From Bryobacteraceae bacterium (lineage in GTDB: Bacteria > Acidobacteriota > Terriglobia > Bryobacterales > Bryobacteraceae), in contig JADGHK010000081.1 in NCBI GenBank assembly GCA_019686145.1, forward strand, positions 1 through 8,415: 8,415 nt of DNA, written 5' to 3'. Below are positions 1 to 6,873 of the stretch, piece by piece (position 1 is the stretch's first letter; every line of letters begins with the position of its first letter). The notes beneath the pieces are model-generated. The model was not told the origin of the DNA, searched no databases, and saw only the letters and a program-made list of their open reading frames with translations. Both the position numbers and the translations under genes were made by a program.

Positions 1-441
1 CCGATTGGGATGGCCGCCTATAAGACCGTAAACACGTTGGACAGCATGGTGGGCTATCGAAACGAGCGGTATCGGGAGTTCGGCTGGGCTTCCGCCCGGC
101 TCGATGATCTCCTGAATCTGATCCCGGCGCGCCTGGCGGCGGTACTGGTGTGGTTGTGCGCGCTGCTGCTGCGGTTCGATGTCCGGCGTTCCATTGAGGT
201 AACTCTTCGTGACGCCTGGCGCCAGCCCAGTCCCAACTCGGGATATCCGGAAGCCGCTGTCGCTGGAGCGCTCGGCATTCGCCTGGGAGGGTTGAATTAC
301 TACGGCGGCAAGCCAAGCAAGAAGGAGTACATCGGCGATATGATCCATCCCCTGACCCCGGGAATCTTTCGTAAGACGCGACGTATTCTCTATGTCGCCT
401 CCGCTCTGATGGTGGCTGCCGTTTGCGGTGTGCTTCAATGA
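1..441 (+). CDS. cbiB: Adenosylcobinamide-phosphate synthase CbiB, C-terminal part (5' end outside window)
   Basis: This is an inner-membrane enzyme that joins aminopropanol (phosphate) to adenosylcobyric acid, giving adenosylcobinamide (phosphate). The reading frame is open from base 1, so the true start lies to the left; the ATG at 10 is internal. About 146 of the usual roughly 320 residues are present. Family hallmarks visible are KTVNTLDSMVGYRNERY near the left edge, then FGWASARLDDLLNLIPARL followed by a hydrophobic segment, then SPNSGYPEAAVAGALGIRLGG and the NYYGGKPS stretch. The protein ends with a last hydrophobic helix (LYVASALMVAAVCGVL). Its TGA overlaps the ATG of the next gene in an ATGA. 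The pairing with cobD fits the pathway, because CobD makes the aminopropanol phosphate that CbiB uses. In aerobic-pathway nomenclature the same enzyme is called CobD. The identification is secure; only the missing N-terminal half is unknown. Confidence 0.95.
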   Translation, partial: PIGMAAYKTVNTLDSMVGYRNERYREFGWASARLDDLLNLIPARLAAVLVWLCALLLRFDVRRSIEVTLRDAWRQPSPNSGYPEAAVAGALGIRLGGLNYYGGKPSKKEYIGDMIHPLTPGIFRKTRRILYVASALMVAAVCGVLQ

Positions 442-1433
442 AGATTGAGCACGGCGGTAATCTCTTCGCAATCTGCGCTGCGCGCGGATGGGACTGGCGT
501 GAAGTGATCGACTTCAGCGCCAGCATCAATCCCCTCGGGCCTGCTCCCGCCGTTCGCCGCGCAATCTGCAGCGCCCTCGACCGGATCGTCCACTACCCGG
601 AGCAGTCCCCTGCTCGCCTGTCAGCGCGGTTAGCTGAGCTATGGGGCGTCGATCCGGATCAGATTCTCCTTGGCAACGGGGCGACCGAGCTCCTGCATTT
701 CTACGCGCGTGTACAGCCGCAGTCGCGCGTGACCCTTCCGGTGCCGACATTCTCCGAGTTTCACCGCGCCTGGCCGGACGCGGAGCTGGTGCCTTGGGAC
801 CAGCCCGAGGAGTGGCCCGACACCGGCTTGCTTGTCTACACGCAGCCGAATAACCCGTTTGGCTCGCCGTCGCCGCGAGTCCTCCGCCGCGGACAGCCTC
901 TGCTCATAGACGAGTCCTTTCTCGAGTTCACCCAGATGGCGTCCGCTGGGCCTTTAGTAGAGGACTACCCCGAATTGCTCGTCCTCCGCTCGCTGACGAA
1001 GTTTTACGCGCTGCCCGGGCTGCGGGTCGGAGCGCTGATTGGCTCGCGCAGAACGATCGCGACTCTTCGCAAGCGACGTGAGCCCTGGCAAGTGAACGTG
1101 CTCGCCGAGGCAGCAGCACTTGCTGCAATTGAGGACCGGAGCCACGCGGAGGAAACACTGGCTTTTCTCCATGAGGAACGGAACCGGCTCTACAAACGGC
1201 TCTGCTCGCTTTCTCGGCTGCTTCCGCATCCTTCCTGCGCCAACTACATCTTCGCCTGGGTCGATGGCAACGCGTCCGATCTTTGCGGCTGGCTGCTCGA
1301 GCGAAAGATCCTCGTCCGAAACTGTACGACGACGCCGGGAGTGAACGGAGAATCGATCCGCTTCGCAATCAGGACGCCAGCAGAAAATGACAGGCTGCTG
1401 GAGCTGATGGAGGAGTACTTTTGCGGGCACTGA
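438..1433 (+). CDS. cobD: L-threonine-O-3-phosphate decarboxylase (PLP-dependent, aminotransferase fold)
   Basis: A cytosolic PLP enzyme predicted to decarboxylate threonine phosphate to (R)-1-amino-2-propanol phosphate, the linker of the B12 nucleotide loop. It has 331 residues, a little shorter than the Salmonella enzyme (about 364). Visible motifs: HGGN near residue 5, DFSASINPLGP (25-35), the cofactor phosphate loop NGATELL (80-86), QPNNPFG (136-142), IDES with Asp158, the Schiff-base lysine Lys188 in SLTKFYALPGLR, and a carboxylate-binding Arg312 in FAIRTPAEN. I chose ATG 438, which overlaps the cbiB stop; an in-frame TTG at 423 would lie inside cbiB and adds nothing conserved. No good Shine-Dalgarno precedes 438, so translation probably depends on coupling to cbiB. 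The family resembles histidinol-phosphate aminotransferase, but the neighbours and the C-terminal RTPAEN pattern favour the cobalamin role. It is named cobC in the aerobic nomenclature. Confidence 0.92.
   Translation: MKIEHGGNLFAICAARGWDWREVIDFSASINPLGPAPAVRRAICSALDRIVHYPEQSPARLSARLAELWGVDPDQILLGNGATELLHFYARVQPQSRVTLPVPTFSEFHRAWPDAELVPWDQPEEWPDTGLLVYTQPNNPFGSPSPRVLRRGQPLLIDESFLEFTQMASAGPLVEDYPELLVLRSLTKFYALPGLRVGALIGSRRTIATLRKRREPWQVNVLAEAAALAAIEDRSHAEETLAFLHEERNRLYKRLCSLSRLLPHPSCANYIFAWVDGNASDLCGWLLERKILVRNCTTTPGVNGESIRFAIRTPAENDRLLELMEEYFCGH
1411..1415 (+). promoter_or_regulatory. Ribosome binding site for btuF
   Basis: AGGAG inside the 3' end of cobD, 5 nt before the TTG at 1421. It decides the btuF start, because no ATG or GTG lies nearby that would keep the signal peptide. 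Confidence 0.7.
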
Positions 1434-2266
1434 TCTTACTGCTGGCGGCGCTGCCGCTCCTGGCCGAGCCGCAGCGAATCGTCTCGACAGCGCCCAGCAT
1501 TACGGAAATGCTGTTCGCTCTCGGTCTCGGCAATCGTGTGGTCGGCGTCACTTTCTTCTGCCACTACCCTGCGGAAGCAAGGCAGATCCCCAAGATTGGA
1601 TCCTATCTGCGGCCGAATATCGAGAAGATCGCTTCCCTCCGCCCGGATCTGGTCGTTCTTTTGAAGTCACCCTCGCGGGCAGCCGAGCAGCTCCGCGCAA
1701 TGAAGCTGAATCTGCTCGAACTGGAGCATGACACGATCGACGGTATTTATAGCTCGATCGCGCAGCTTGGAGCGGCAACCGGACGGAAGGACCGCGCCGC
1801 CGCTCTCACTTCTGAGATCCGGAGGGAGCTTCAACGGATCCAGGAGCGGACGGCGAAGTTCCCGAAGCGCCGCATGATGTTCATCGTCGGCCGCAATCCG
1901 GGAACGCTGGCGGGCCTCGTCGCAGTGGGCAAGGCTTCCTACCTGAACGAAGTGATTGCGATCGCCGGCGGAGAGAACGTCTTCCGCGATTCGTTCGCCC
2001 CCTACCCCAAAGTTTCGCTCGAGGAAGTGCTTGCCCGCGCCCCCGAAGTCATCGTCGACATGGGAGACATGGCTCAGACGGAGGGCGTCACTGAGGAGCA
2101 CAAGAAGTCGGTGATCGCACTGTGGAACCGTTATTCCCGCATCCCGGCTGCCGAAAAGAAGAACGTGTTCGCAGTGGCATCGGATATTTTCGTTGTTCCC
2201 GGTCCTCGCGTGGTGGAGGCAGCGCGGGCCTTCGCACGAATGCTTCATCCGGAGGCCGGCATTTGA
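1421..2266 (+). CDS. btuF: Periplasmic corrinoid-binding protein of an ABC importer (BtuF-like)
   Basis: A 281-residue solute-binding protein predicted to capture cobalamin or cobinamide in the periplasm and deliver it to BtuC/BtuD. The N-terminus is a short signal peptide: Arg2, a hydrophobic core (residues 4-14) and a likely cleavage after Ala15. There is no lipobox cysteine, so the mature protein should be soluble, as in Gram-negatives. The body carries the class III binding-protein/BtuF pattern: RIVSTAPSITEMLFALG (19-35), VGVTFFCHYPAEA (41-53), IEKIASLRPDLVV (67-79), a central helix, VGRNPGTLAGL in the second lobe, and VSLEEVLARAPEVIV (198-212). It starts with TTG, overlaps cobD by 13 nt, and is preceded by AGGAG at 5 nt. 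Haem and siderophore binders share the fold, but the CHYPAEA-type segment and the surrounding cob genes point to corrinoids. The substrate range (cobalamin or cobinamide) cannot be read from sequence. Confidence 0.9.
   Translation: MRALILLLAALPLLAEPQRIVSTAPSITEMLFALGLGNRVVGVTFFCHYPAEARQIPKIGSYLRPNIEKIASLRPDLVVLLKSPSRAAEQLRAMKLNLLELEHDTIDGIYSSIAQLGAATGRKDRAAALTSEIRRELQRIQERTAKFPKRRMMFIVGRNPGTLAGLVAVGKASYLNEVIAIAGGENVFRDSFAPYPKVSLEEVLARAPEVIVDMGDMAQTEGVTEEHKKSVIALWNRYSRIPAAEKKNVFAVASDIFVVPGPRVVEAARAFARMLHPEAGI
2251..2255 (+). promoter_or_regulatory. Ribosome binding site for btuD
   Basis: GGAGG near the end of btuF, 7 nt before TTG 2263. It supports a short start for the ATPase at the TTGA overlap rather than the longer open frame reaching back into btuF. 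Confidence 0.75.
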
Positions 2267-3045
2267 GCGCGTTCTCGTTGAGCAACGTCGGAATGAGCTA
2301 CGGACGGTCGGAAGTGCTCTCCGATATCTCAATCGAGTTTTCTGCTCCCGGACTGACAGCAATCATCGGGCCGAATGGAGCGGGAAAATCGACGCTCTTG
2401 AGCGTCATGGCCGGGCTGCTGACCGGCTACAGAGGACAATGCCTTTTCAACGGGCGTGAAGTGCGTTCCTGGTCGAGGAAGAGTTTCACGAGGCTCGTTT
2501 CGTTCGTGCCGCAGCGCCTCAGGCTCGAGTTTCCGTTCACCGCGGAGCAGGTTGTCATGATGGGCCGTTCTCCCTATTGCGATGGACTGTTCGAAGCGCC
2601 GGATGACCATGTGGAAGTGGAAAAGGCGATGATGATGACCGACACACTGGAGTTTCGCTCGCGCGACTTCCGTTTCCTGAGTGGCGGAGAGCGGCAGCGT
2701 GTCATCCTCGCCGCAGCCCTGGCGCAGACGACGCCCGTGCTGCTCCTGGATGAGCCAACCACGTTCCTCGATTTGCGGCATCAGGTTTCCATTTATGCTC
2801 TGCTTCGTCAGCTCGCGTCGGCAGGACGGCTGGTGATCACGGTGACCCACGATCTGAATTTGGCCGCAGCTTATGCCGATCGCGTCATCATGCTGCGGAA
2901 GGGCCGCCTTGCAGCAGCCGGCCCTCCTTCTGAGGTCTTATCTTCCGAGCGCATCCGGTCCGTGTTTGAGGTTGAAGCAGACGTTCTGCCCGGTCCCCAC
3001 GGAAAGCCATGGATTCTTTATGGTGGTGAATCCCGTCACACGTAG
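2263..3045 (+). CDS. btuD: Corrinoid ABC importer ATP-binding protein (BtuD/FecE family)
   Basis: A 260-residue ABC ATPase on the cytosolic face of the inner membrane, expected to power corrinoid import through BtuC. All nucleotide-binding elements are present: Walker A GPNGAGKST (36-44), Q-loop Gln84 in FVPQ, the family segment MMGRSPY (99-105), signature LSGGERQ (139-145), Walker B LLLDEP with Asp163 and Glu164, D-loop FLDL, and switch His196 in TVTHD. The C-terminus carries the GPPSEVL and VFEVEAD segments usual in the iron/B12 importer class. The open frame extends back to 2122, but similarity only begins at the TTG at 2263, which sits at a TTGA overlap with the btuF stop and has GGAGG 7 nt upstream. 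FecE-type iron-siderophore ATPases look alike, so the corrinoid assignment leans on context. Confidence 0.9.
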   Translation: MSAFSLSNVGMSYGRSEVLSDISIEFSAPGLTAIIGPNGAGKSTLLSVMAGLLTGYRGQCLFNGREVRSWSRKSFTRLVSFVPQRLRLEFPFTAEQVVMMGRSPYCDGLFEAPDDHVEVEKAMMMTDTLEFRSRDFRFLSGGERQRVILAAALAQTTPVLLLDEPTTFLDLRHQVSIYALLRQLASAGRLVITVTHDLNLAAAYADRVIMLRKGRLAAAGPPSEVLSSERIRSVFEVEADVLPGPHGKPWILYGGESRHT

Positions 3046-4027
3046 GCGGCTCTGGACATCGATCCTTTTTTGTCTGCTTGTCCTGCTCGCCGTCGCCGTC
3101 ACCTCGCCTCTGGTGGGGTCGACCCGGATTGATTACACAGCGGCTCTAACCGAGGATTCGATAGATCGTGAAATTCTTTTCCGGGCGCGGATTCCGCGCG
3201 TCCTGCTTTCATTGATGGCAGGCGGCGTCCTGTCTGTTTGCGGCGTTCTCTTTCAGGCCCTGCTCCGCGACGCCCTCGCTACGCCGTATACCCTTGGAGT
3301 TTCGAGCGGAGCTTCGCTCGGTGCGGTCACCGTCATCTGCTTCGGCCTGGAACTGTTTGCCGGTTTTCCGTCGATTTGGGTTGGCGCGCTCATCGGAGCC
3401 TTCCTCGCCCTGCTGCTGGTCCTTGTTGTTGCCTCCGAAGGCCGCCGGATGTCGTCTTTTACGTTGCTGCTTTCCGGCGTCACCATCAACAGCATCTGCC
3501 TCGCGCTAATCTTGTTCTTACAGACGTTCGCGACATTTGGACAATCTTTCGCGATCGTCCGCTGGCTTATGGGCGGAATTGAATCCGTAGAATACAGCAC
3601 TCTTTTGTGGCTCGCCGCCGTGACTTTTCCGGTTCTGGCCTATGTTTTTCTCACCGGGCGCGAGTGGAATCTGATGGCAGTCGGCGAGGAGTGGGCGGCG
3701 GCACGAGGGGTTAATGTGACTCGCTTGATGCTAACCGGTCTGATCTCGGGATCGATATTGACCGGTGTGGTTACTGCTCTGACAGGCCCTATCGGCTTTG
3801 TGGGACTCATCGTTCCCCATGGACTCAGGATGAGGCTCGGGGCGGATCACCGCCTGCTCCTGCCTTGCTCGTTCCTGCTCGGCGCCGCCTTCCTGACCGT
3901 TTGCGACACGGCGTCCCGAACGCTGCCGACATCGGGAGAAGTCCCGGTGGGCGTCCTGACGGCTTTATTGGGCGGACCATTCTTCATCTGGCTGCTCAAG
4001 TCCCGGCGGAGGAGCCTTTGGCTGTAA
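3020..4027 (+). CDS. btuC: Corrinoid ABC importer permease (BtuC/FecCD family)
   Basis: A 335-residue polytopic inner-membrane protein, the expected translocation pore for BtuF-delivered corrinoids; the length is normal for FecCD permeases. The first helix spans about residues 13-30, after a basic TRRRLW. Conserved landmarks: FRARIPRVLLSLMAGG (54-69), LRDALATPYTLGVSSGASLG (82-101), LLLSGVTINS (149-158), GPIGFVGLIVPH (256-267), and a C-terminal GEVPVGVLTALLGGPFF (306-322) followed by a basic tail. Many further hydrophobic segments lie between them, consistent with about ten helices. I chose ATG 3020, which overlaps btuD by 26 nt; GTG 3023 and GTG 3026 are in-frame alternatives. The nearest purine-rich run (GGAAAG, 3001-3006) is too far away to be convincing, so the exact start is uncertain by a few residues. 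Siderophore specificity cannot be excluded from the permease alone. Confidence 0.9.
   Translation: MVVNPVTRRRLWTSILFCLLVLLAVAVTSPLVGSTRIDYTAALTEDSIDREILFRARIPRVLLSLMAGGVLSVCGVLFQALLRDALATPYTLGVSSGASLGAVTVICFGLELFAGFPSIWVGALIGAFLALLLVLVVASEGRRMSSFTLLLSGVTINSICLALILFLQTFATFGQSFAIVRWLMGGIESVEYSTLLWLAAVTFPVLAYVFLTGREWNLMAVGEEWAAARGVNVTRLMLTGLISGSILTGVVTALTGPIGFVGLIVPHGLRMRLGADHRLLLPCSFLLGAAFLTVCDTASRTLPTSGEVPVGVLTALLGGPFFIWLLKSRRRSLWL
4008..4014 (+). promoter_or_regulatory. Ribosome binding site for cobU
   Basis: GGAGGAG inside the last codons of btuC. GGAGG (4008-4012) ends 5 nt before the TTG at 4018, which fixes the cobU start in an otherwise longer open frame. Confidence 0.75.
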
Positions 4028-4527
4028 TCCTTGTGGGCGGAGGTGCGCGGAGCGGCAAGAGCCGCTACGCGATTGCGTTGGCTGAAGTTCATGGCGACCG
4101 CCTTGGCTTTGTGGCGACAGCTCAGCCGGCGGACGAGGAAATGCGGGAGCGCGTGGAAGCGCACCGGCGCCAAAGAGGACCACAATTCATCACGATCGAG
4201 GAACCGATCGACATCGCCCGCGTGATCGAGGAGCGAGCGGCGCAGTTCGATGCGATTGTCGTCGATTGCGTGACCCTGTGGCTGTCAAACCTGATGCTTT
4301 CCGGCGACCGGGACGTGATGGCCGAGGTGGATCGTCTAGTGAAGGTGGCTGGGGACGCGCCAACGAGCCTCGTGTTCGTCACCAATGAAGTCGGCTGCGG
4401 GATCGTCCCGGAAAACGACCTCGCCCGTCGCTTTCGGGATATTGCGGGCTTTGCCAATCAGCGGATTGCGGAGGTTTCGACCCGCGTTTACTGGATGGTG
4501 TTTGGCTGTCCTTTGCGGGTGAAGTGA
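4018..4527 (+). CDS. cobU: Adenosylcobinamide kinase / adenosylcobinamide-phosphate guanylyltransferase
   Basis: A bifunctional cytosolic enzyme that phosphorylates adenosylcobinamide and then transfers GMP to give adenosylcobinamide-GDP, the substrate of CobS. It has 169 residues, against about 180 in Salmonella CobU. The P-loop is GGARSGKS (8-15). His49 in the segment EAHRRQRG aligns with the guanylylated histidine (His46) of the Salmonella enzyme. Further landmarks are VDCVTLWLSNL (82-92) with Asp83, and the strongly conserved TNEVGCGIVPEN (122-133), then ARRFRDIAGFANQ and a C-terminal GCPLRVK. I chose TTG 4018 because the family fold begins at AVILVGGGARSG and a GGAGGAG lies just upstream; the frame continues back to 3865 inside btuC without family similarity. 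It overlaps btuC by 10 nt. The presence of both kinase and transferase motifs allows use of imported cobinamide as well as cobinamide phosphate from CbiB. Called CobP in aerobic nomenclature. Confidence 0.93.
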   Translation: MAVILVGGGARSGKSRYAIALAEVHGDRLGFVATAQPADEEMRERVEAHRRQRGPQFITIEEPIDIARVIEERAAQFDAIVVDCVTLWLSNLMLSGDRDVMAEVDRLVKVAGDAPTSLVFVTNEVGCGIVPENDLARRFRDIAGFANQRIAEVSTRVYWMVFGCPLRVK

Positions 4528-5234
<707 letters not shown>

Positions 5235-5256
<22 letters not shown>

Positions 5257-5747
5257 GACACGCCGAGCCGCAACTGAAAGGGGTCATGCTCGGGCGGACC
5301 GATTGCGGCCTGAGCGAGGCTGGAAGCCGGTGCGCCGCCGAAACGATGCCTCGATTGCAGGCGGCAATCGTCTATTCGAGCCCGCTGAGGCGAGCGAGGG
5401 AAACTGCGTCATTCATCGCCGCGCCAATCGTCGTCCTCGACGAGCTCGCCGAGATTGGTTACGGCGACTGGGAAGGCAAGCGATGGGACGAGATCGAAGC
5501 AGCGTGGCCGGACCTTGTACGAGCCAAGAACGACAACTGGTTCTCCGTCACTCCGCCCAACGGCGAAAGCTGGAGCGAGGTTTCTCTTCGGGTGTCCAGG
5601 GCCCTTGAGCGGATTCGCCAGGGACCATTCCCCGCGATCGTCGTGGCTCACTTCGGATTGAATGCGGAGCTCATGCGGCAGCTCCAGGGCACCGAGCCGC
5701 TTGGCTTTAACCAGCAGTACTGTGAGGTAATTCGAATCGAACTATGA
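5235..5747 (+). CDS. cobC: Histidine phosphatase, probable adenosylcobalamin/alpha-ribazole phosphatase
   Basis: A 170-residue phosphoglycerate-mutase-like phosphatase, predicted to remove the 5'-phosphate from alpha-ribazole phosphate or adenosylcobalamin phosphate. The catalytic phosphohistidine is His9 in LVRHAEP; family members commonly have RHGE, so the alanine is a small deviation. Supporting residues: Arg21 and the LSEAG segment, Arg52 in YSSPLRRARET (47-57), Glu73 in AEIGYGDWEGK (72-82), and the second catalytic His139 in VVAHFGLN. The start is ATG 5235, inside the last 22 nt of cobS; the open frame back to 4881 lacks similarity and lies within cobS. No Shine-Dalgarno is visible, so translation is probably coupled. 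Its stop overlaps the cobT start in an ATGA. By motif alone it could be another small-molecule phosphatase; its position between cobS and cobT makes the cobalamin role by far the likeliest. Confidence 0.88.
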
Positions 5748-6799
5748 ACTCCCCTCGACTGAATGCAACTCTTGAACTTATCCGCGATCTCAGCGACGAC
5801 AACCTTGCCAGGCAGGTCGAAGAGCACTGGGCTTCGCTGACGAAACCGAGGCACAGCCTCGGAAAACTGGAGTCGTTGCTGCTTCATTTCGCGCTCATTC
5901 AGGGGGTTCCGATTCCCCGCCTGGAGCGGAAGGCGATGTTCGTATTCTGCGCCGATCACGGCGTGACCCAGGAGGGTGTGAGCGCCTTTCCGTCCGAAGT
6001 GACAGCGCAAATGGTTGCGAATTTCCTTACGGGCGGCGCAGCGATCAATGTCCTCTGCCGCCAGTTCGGCATCGAGCCCGTGATCGTGGACATGGGAGTT
6101 CGAGGGGAGGCGCTGCCGGGCGTGGTGAACCTGAAGATTGCCGAAGGCACCTGCAATTTCGCGAAGGGACCGGCGATGAGCCGCGAACAGGCAATTGAGG
6201 CCATCGAAACCGGCATCGAACTCGCTGGCGAGGCCGCCCGGCAGTACGACGTGGCCGGAATCGGTGAGATGGGAATTGGCAATACGACCTCGGCCGCCGC
6301 GATTTTCAGCGCCTGCAGCGGGCTCGACCCGGAGGAAACCGCTGGACCCGGAACCGGGCTCGATCCAGCCGGCCTCGCCCATAAGCGCATGGTCATCCGC
6401 GCAGCTTTACAGCTTCACCGGAGCGCCACCGATCCCATCTCCGTCCTCGCCGCATTGGGCGGGTTCGAAATCGGGGCAATGGCGGGCTTCCTGCTTGGCG
6501 CTGCCGCGATGCGCCTGCCCGTCGTGGTAGACGGCTTTATTGCATCGTCCGCGGCGCTCATTGCCAAAAGCCTTGCGCCCGCTGCCCTGGACGCCGCCAT
6601 CTTCTCCCACTGTTCGGGGGAGCCCGGCCACGCCGCCATGCTGAATTTTCTTGGCGTCTCGCCCTACCTCGATCTGGGCTTAAGGCTCGGAGAAGGCACA
6701 GGAGCCGCGCTCTGCATCAATCTGCTGGAGTCGTCCGTCCGGCTCTACCGGGAGATGGCGACGTTTGACTCGGCGGCGGTGTCACGGGAGAGCCGCTAA
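5744..6799 (+). CDS. cobT: Nicotinate-nucleotide--dimethylbenzimidazole phosphoribosyltransferase
   Basis: A cytosolic enzyme that transfers phosphoribose from nicotinate mononucleotide to the lower-ligand base, giving alpha-ribazole phosphate. It has 351 residues, the usual length. Motifs: KPRHSLGKLE (34-43; the family usually reads PPGSLG here), FCADHGVTQEGVSAFPSEVT (68-87), NFLTGGAAINVL (93-104), GEMGIGNTTSAAA (174-186) with Glu175, GLDPAGLAHK, LGGFEIGAMAGF (238-249), and LRLGEGTGAAL (313-323), whose Glu317 matches in motif and number the catalytic base of Salmonella CobT. The start ATG 5744 overlaps the cobC stop as ATGA; a GAGG 16 nt upstream is too far to be a good ribosome site. It is the last gene of the cluster. 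Which base it uses in vivo (dimethylbenzimidazole or another) cannot be read from the sequence, and no bluB is in the window. Confidence 0.95.
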   Translation: MNSPRLNATLELIRDLSDDNLARQVEEHWASLTKPRHSLGKLESLLLHFALIQGVPIPRLERKAMFVFCADHGVTQEGVSAFPSEVTAQMVANFLTGGAAINVLCRQFGIEPVIVDMGVRGEALPGVVNLKIAEGTCNFAKGPAMSREQAIEAIETGIELAGEAARQYDVAGIGEMGIGNTTSAAAIFSACSGLDPEETAGPGTGLDPAGLAHKRMVIRAALQLHRSATDPISVLAALGGFEIGAMAGFLLGAAAMRLPVVVDGFIASSAALIAKSLAPAALDAAIFSHCSGEPGHAAMLNFLGVSPYLDLGLRLGEGTGAALCINLLESSVRLYREMATFDSAAVSRESR

Positions 6800-6804
6800 G
6801 ACGT

Positions 6805-6810
6805 TAGAAT
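6805..6810 (+). promoter_or_regulatory. Possible -10 element for the exporter operon
   Basis: TAGAAT matches the sigma-70 -10 consensus at five of six positions and lies 63 nt before the permease start, in the only spacer of the window. No good -35 is found 16-18 nt upstream (TCACGG and neighbours are poor). The call rests on the hexamer and position only. If used, transcription would begin near 6817, after the mini-ORF ATG at 6809. Confidence 0.3.
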
Positions 6811-6860
6811 GAAAGTTTACGCGCACAAGTCAGCGGAGCCGGTTTGCCTCCGTAGCCGCA

Positions 6861-6864
6861 AGGA
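6861..6864 (+). promoter_or_regulatory. Ribosome binding site for the FtsX-type permease
   Basis: AGGA, 9 nt before TTG 6874. It is the only reasonable Shine-Dalgarno for this gene. The next in-frame ATG (codon 26) would remove part of the first membrane helix, so the TTG is preferred. Confidence 0.6.
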
Positions 6865-6873
6865 TCCTTTCGT

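Larger units (their letters stand above)
6800..6873 (+). other. Gap between cobT and the exporter unit, with a 22-codon mini-ORF
   Basis: This is the only true intergenic spacer in the window (74 nt). In the frame of cobT, 25 open codons follow its TAA; they include an ATG at 6809 that opens a 22-codon ORF beginning MKVYAHKSAEP and ending DPFV, with its TGA at 6875-6877 overlapping the permease start as TTGA. The mini-ORF has no convincing ribosome site. A short hairpin (CGGAG 6834-6838 with CTCCG 6848-6852, 9-nt loop) lies within it, but there is no T-run, so it is not a standard terminator. The mini-ORF may be a translated leader or chance; I do not call it a gene. Confidence 0.4.

Noticed and set aside
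928..1430. Two overlapping antisense frames opposite cobD
   Set aside because: Both mirror a gene with clear PLP-enzyme motifs; no ribosome site or recognisable protein pattern supports them.
2122..2262. N-terminal extension of btuD inside btuF
   Set aside because: The extra residues show no ABC ATPase similarity, and TTG 2263 has GGAGG at the right distance.
1667..2362. Antisense open frame (231 codons) opposite btuF/btuD
   Set aside because: Composition is that of a reverse-strand shadow (rich in Arg, His, Ser), with no recognisable motif, and the + strand genes are clear.
5648..6382. Long antisense open frame (244 codons) opposite cobT
   Set aside because: It lies wholly opposite a strongly conserved cobT, has no recognisable domain, and long shadow frames are expected in GC-rich coding DNA.
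6765..6770. TTGACT at the end of cobT as a -35 element
   Set aside because: The hexamer is good, but no -10 lies 16-18 nt downstream; TAGAAT is 34 nt away.
6833..6859. Hairpin CGGAG/CTCCG as a terminator after cobT
   Set aside because: A five-base-pair stem with a nine-base loop and no T-run is too weak for an intrinsic terminator.
6860..6869. Perfect palindrome AAGGATCCTT over the permease ribosome site
   Set aside because: With no loop it cannot fold stably on itself; as a protein site it is too short to support, and may be chance.
6800..6873. Cobalamin riboswitch in the spacer
   Set aside because: The gap is too short for this riboswitch class and I see no B12-box-like sequence; if one controls the operon it should lie left of the window.
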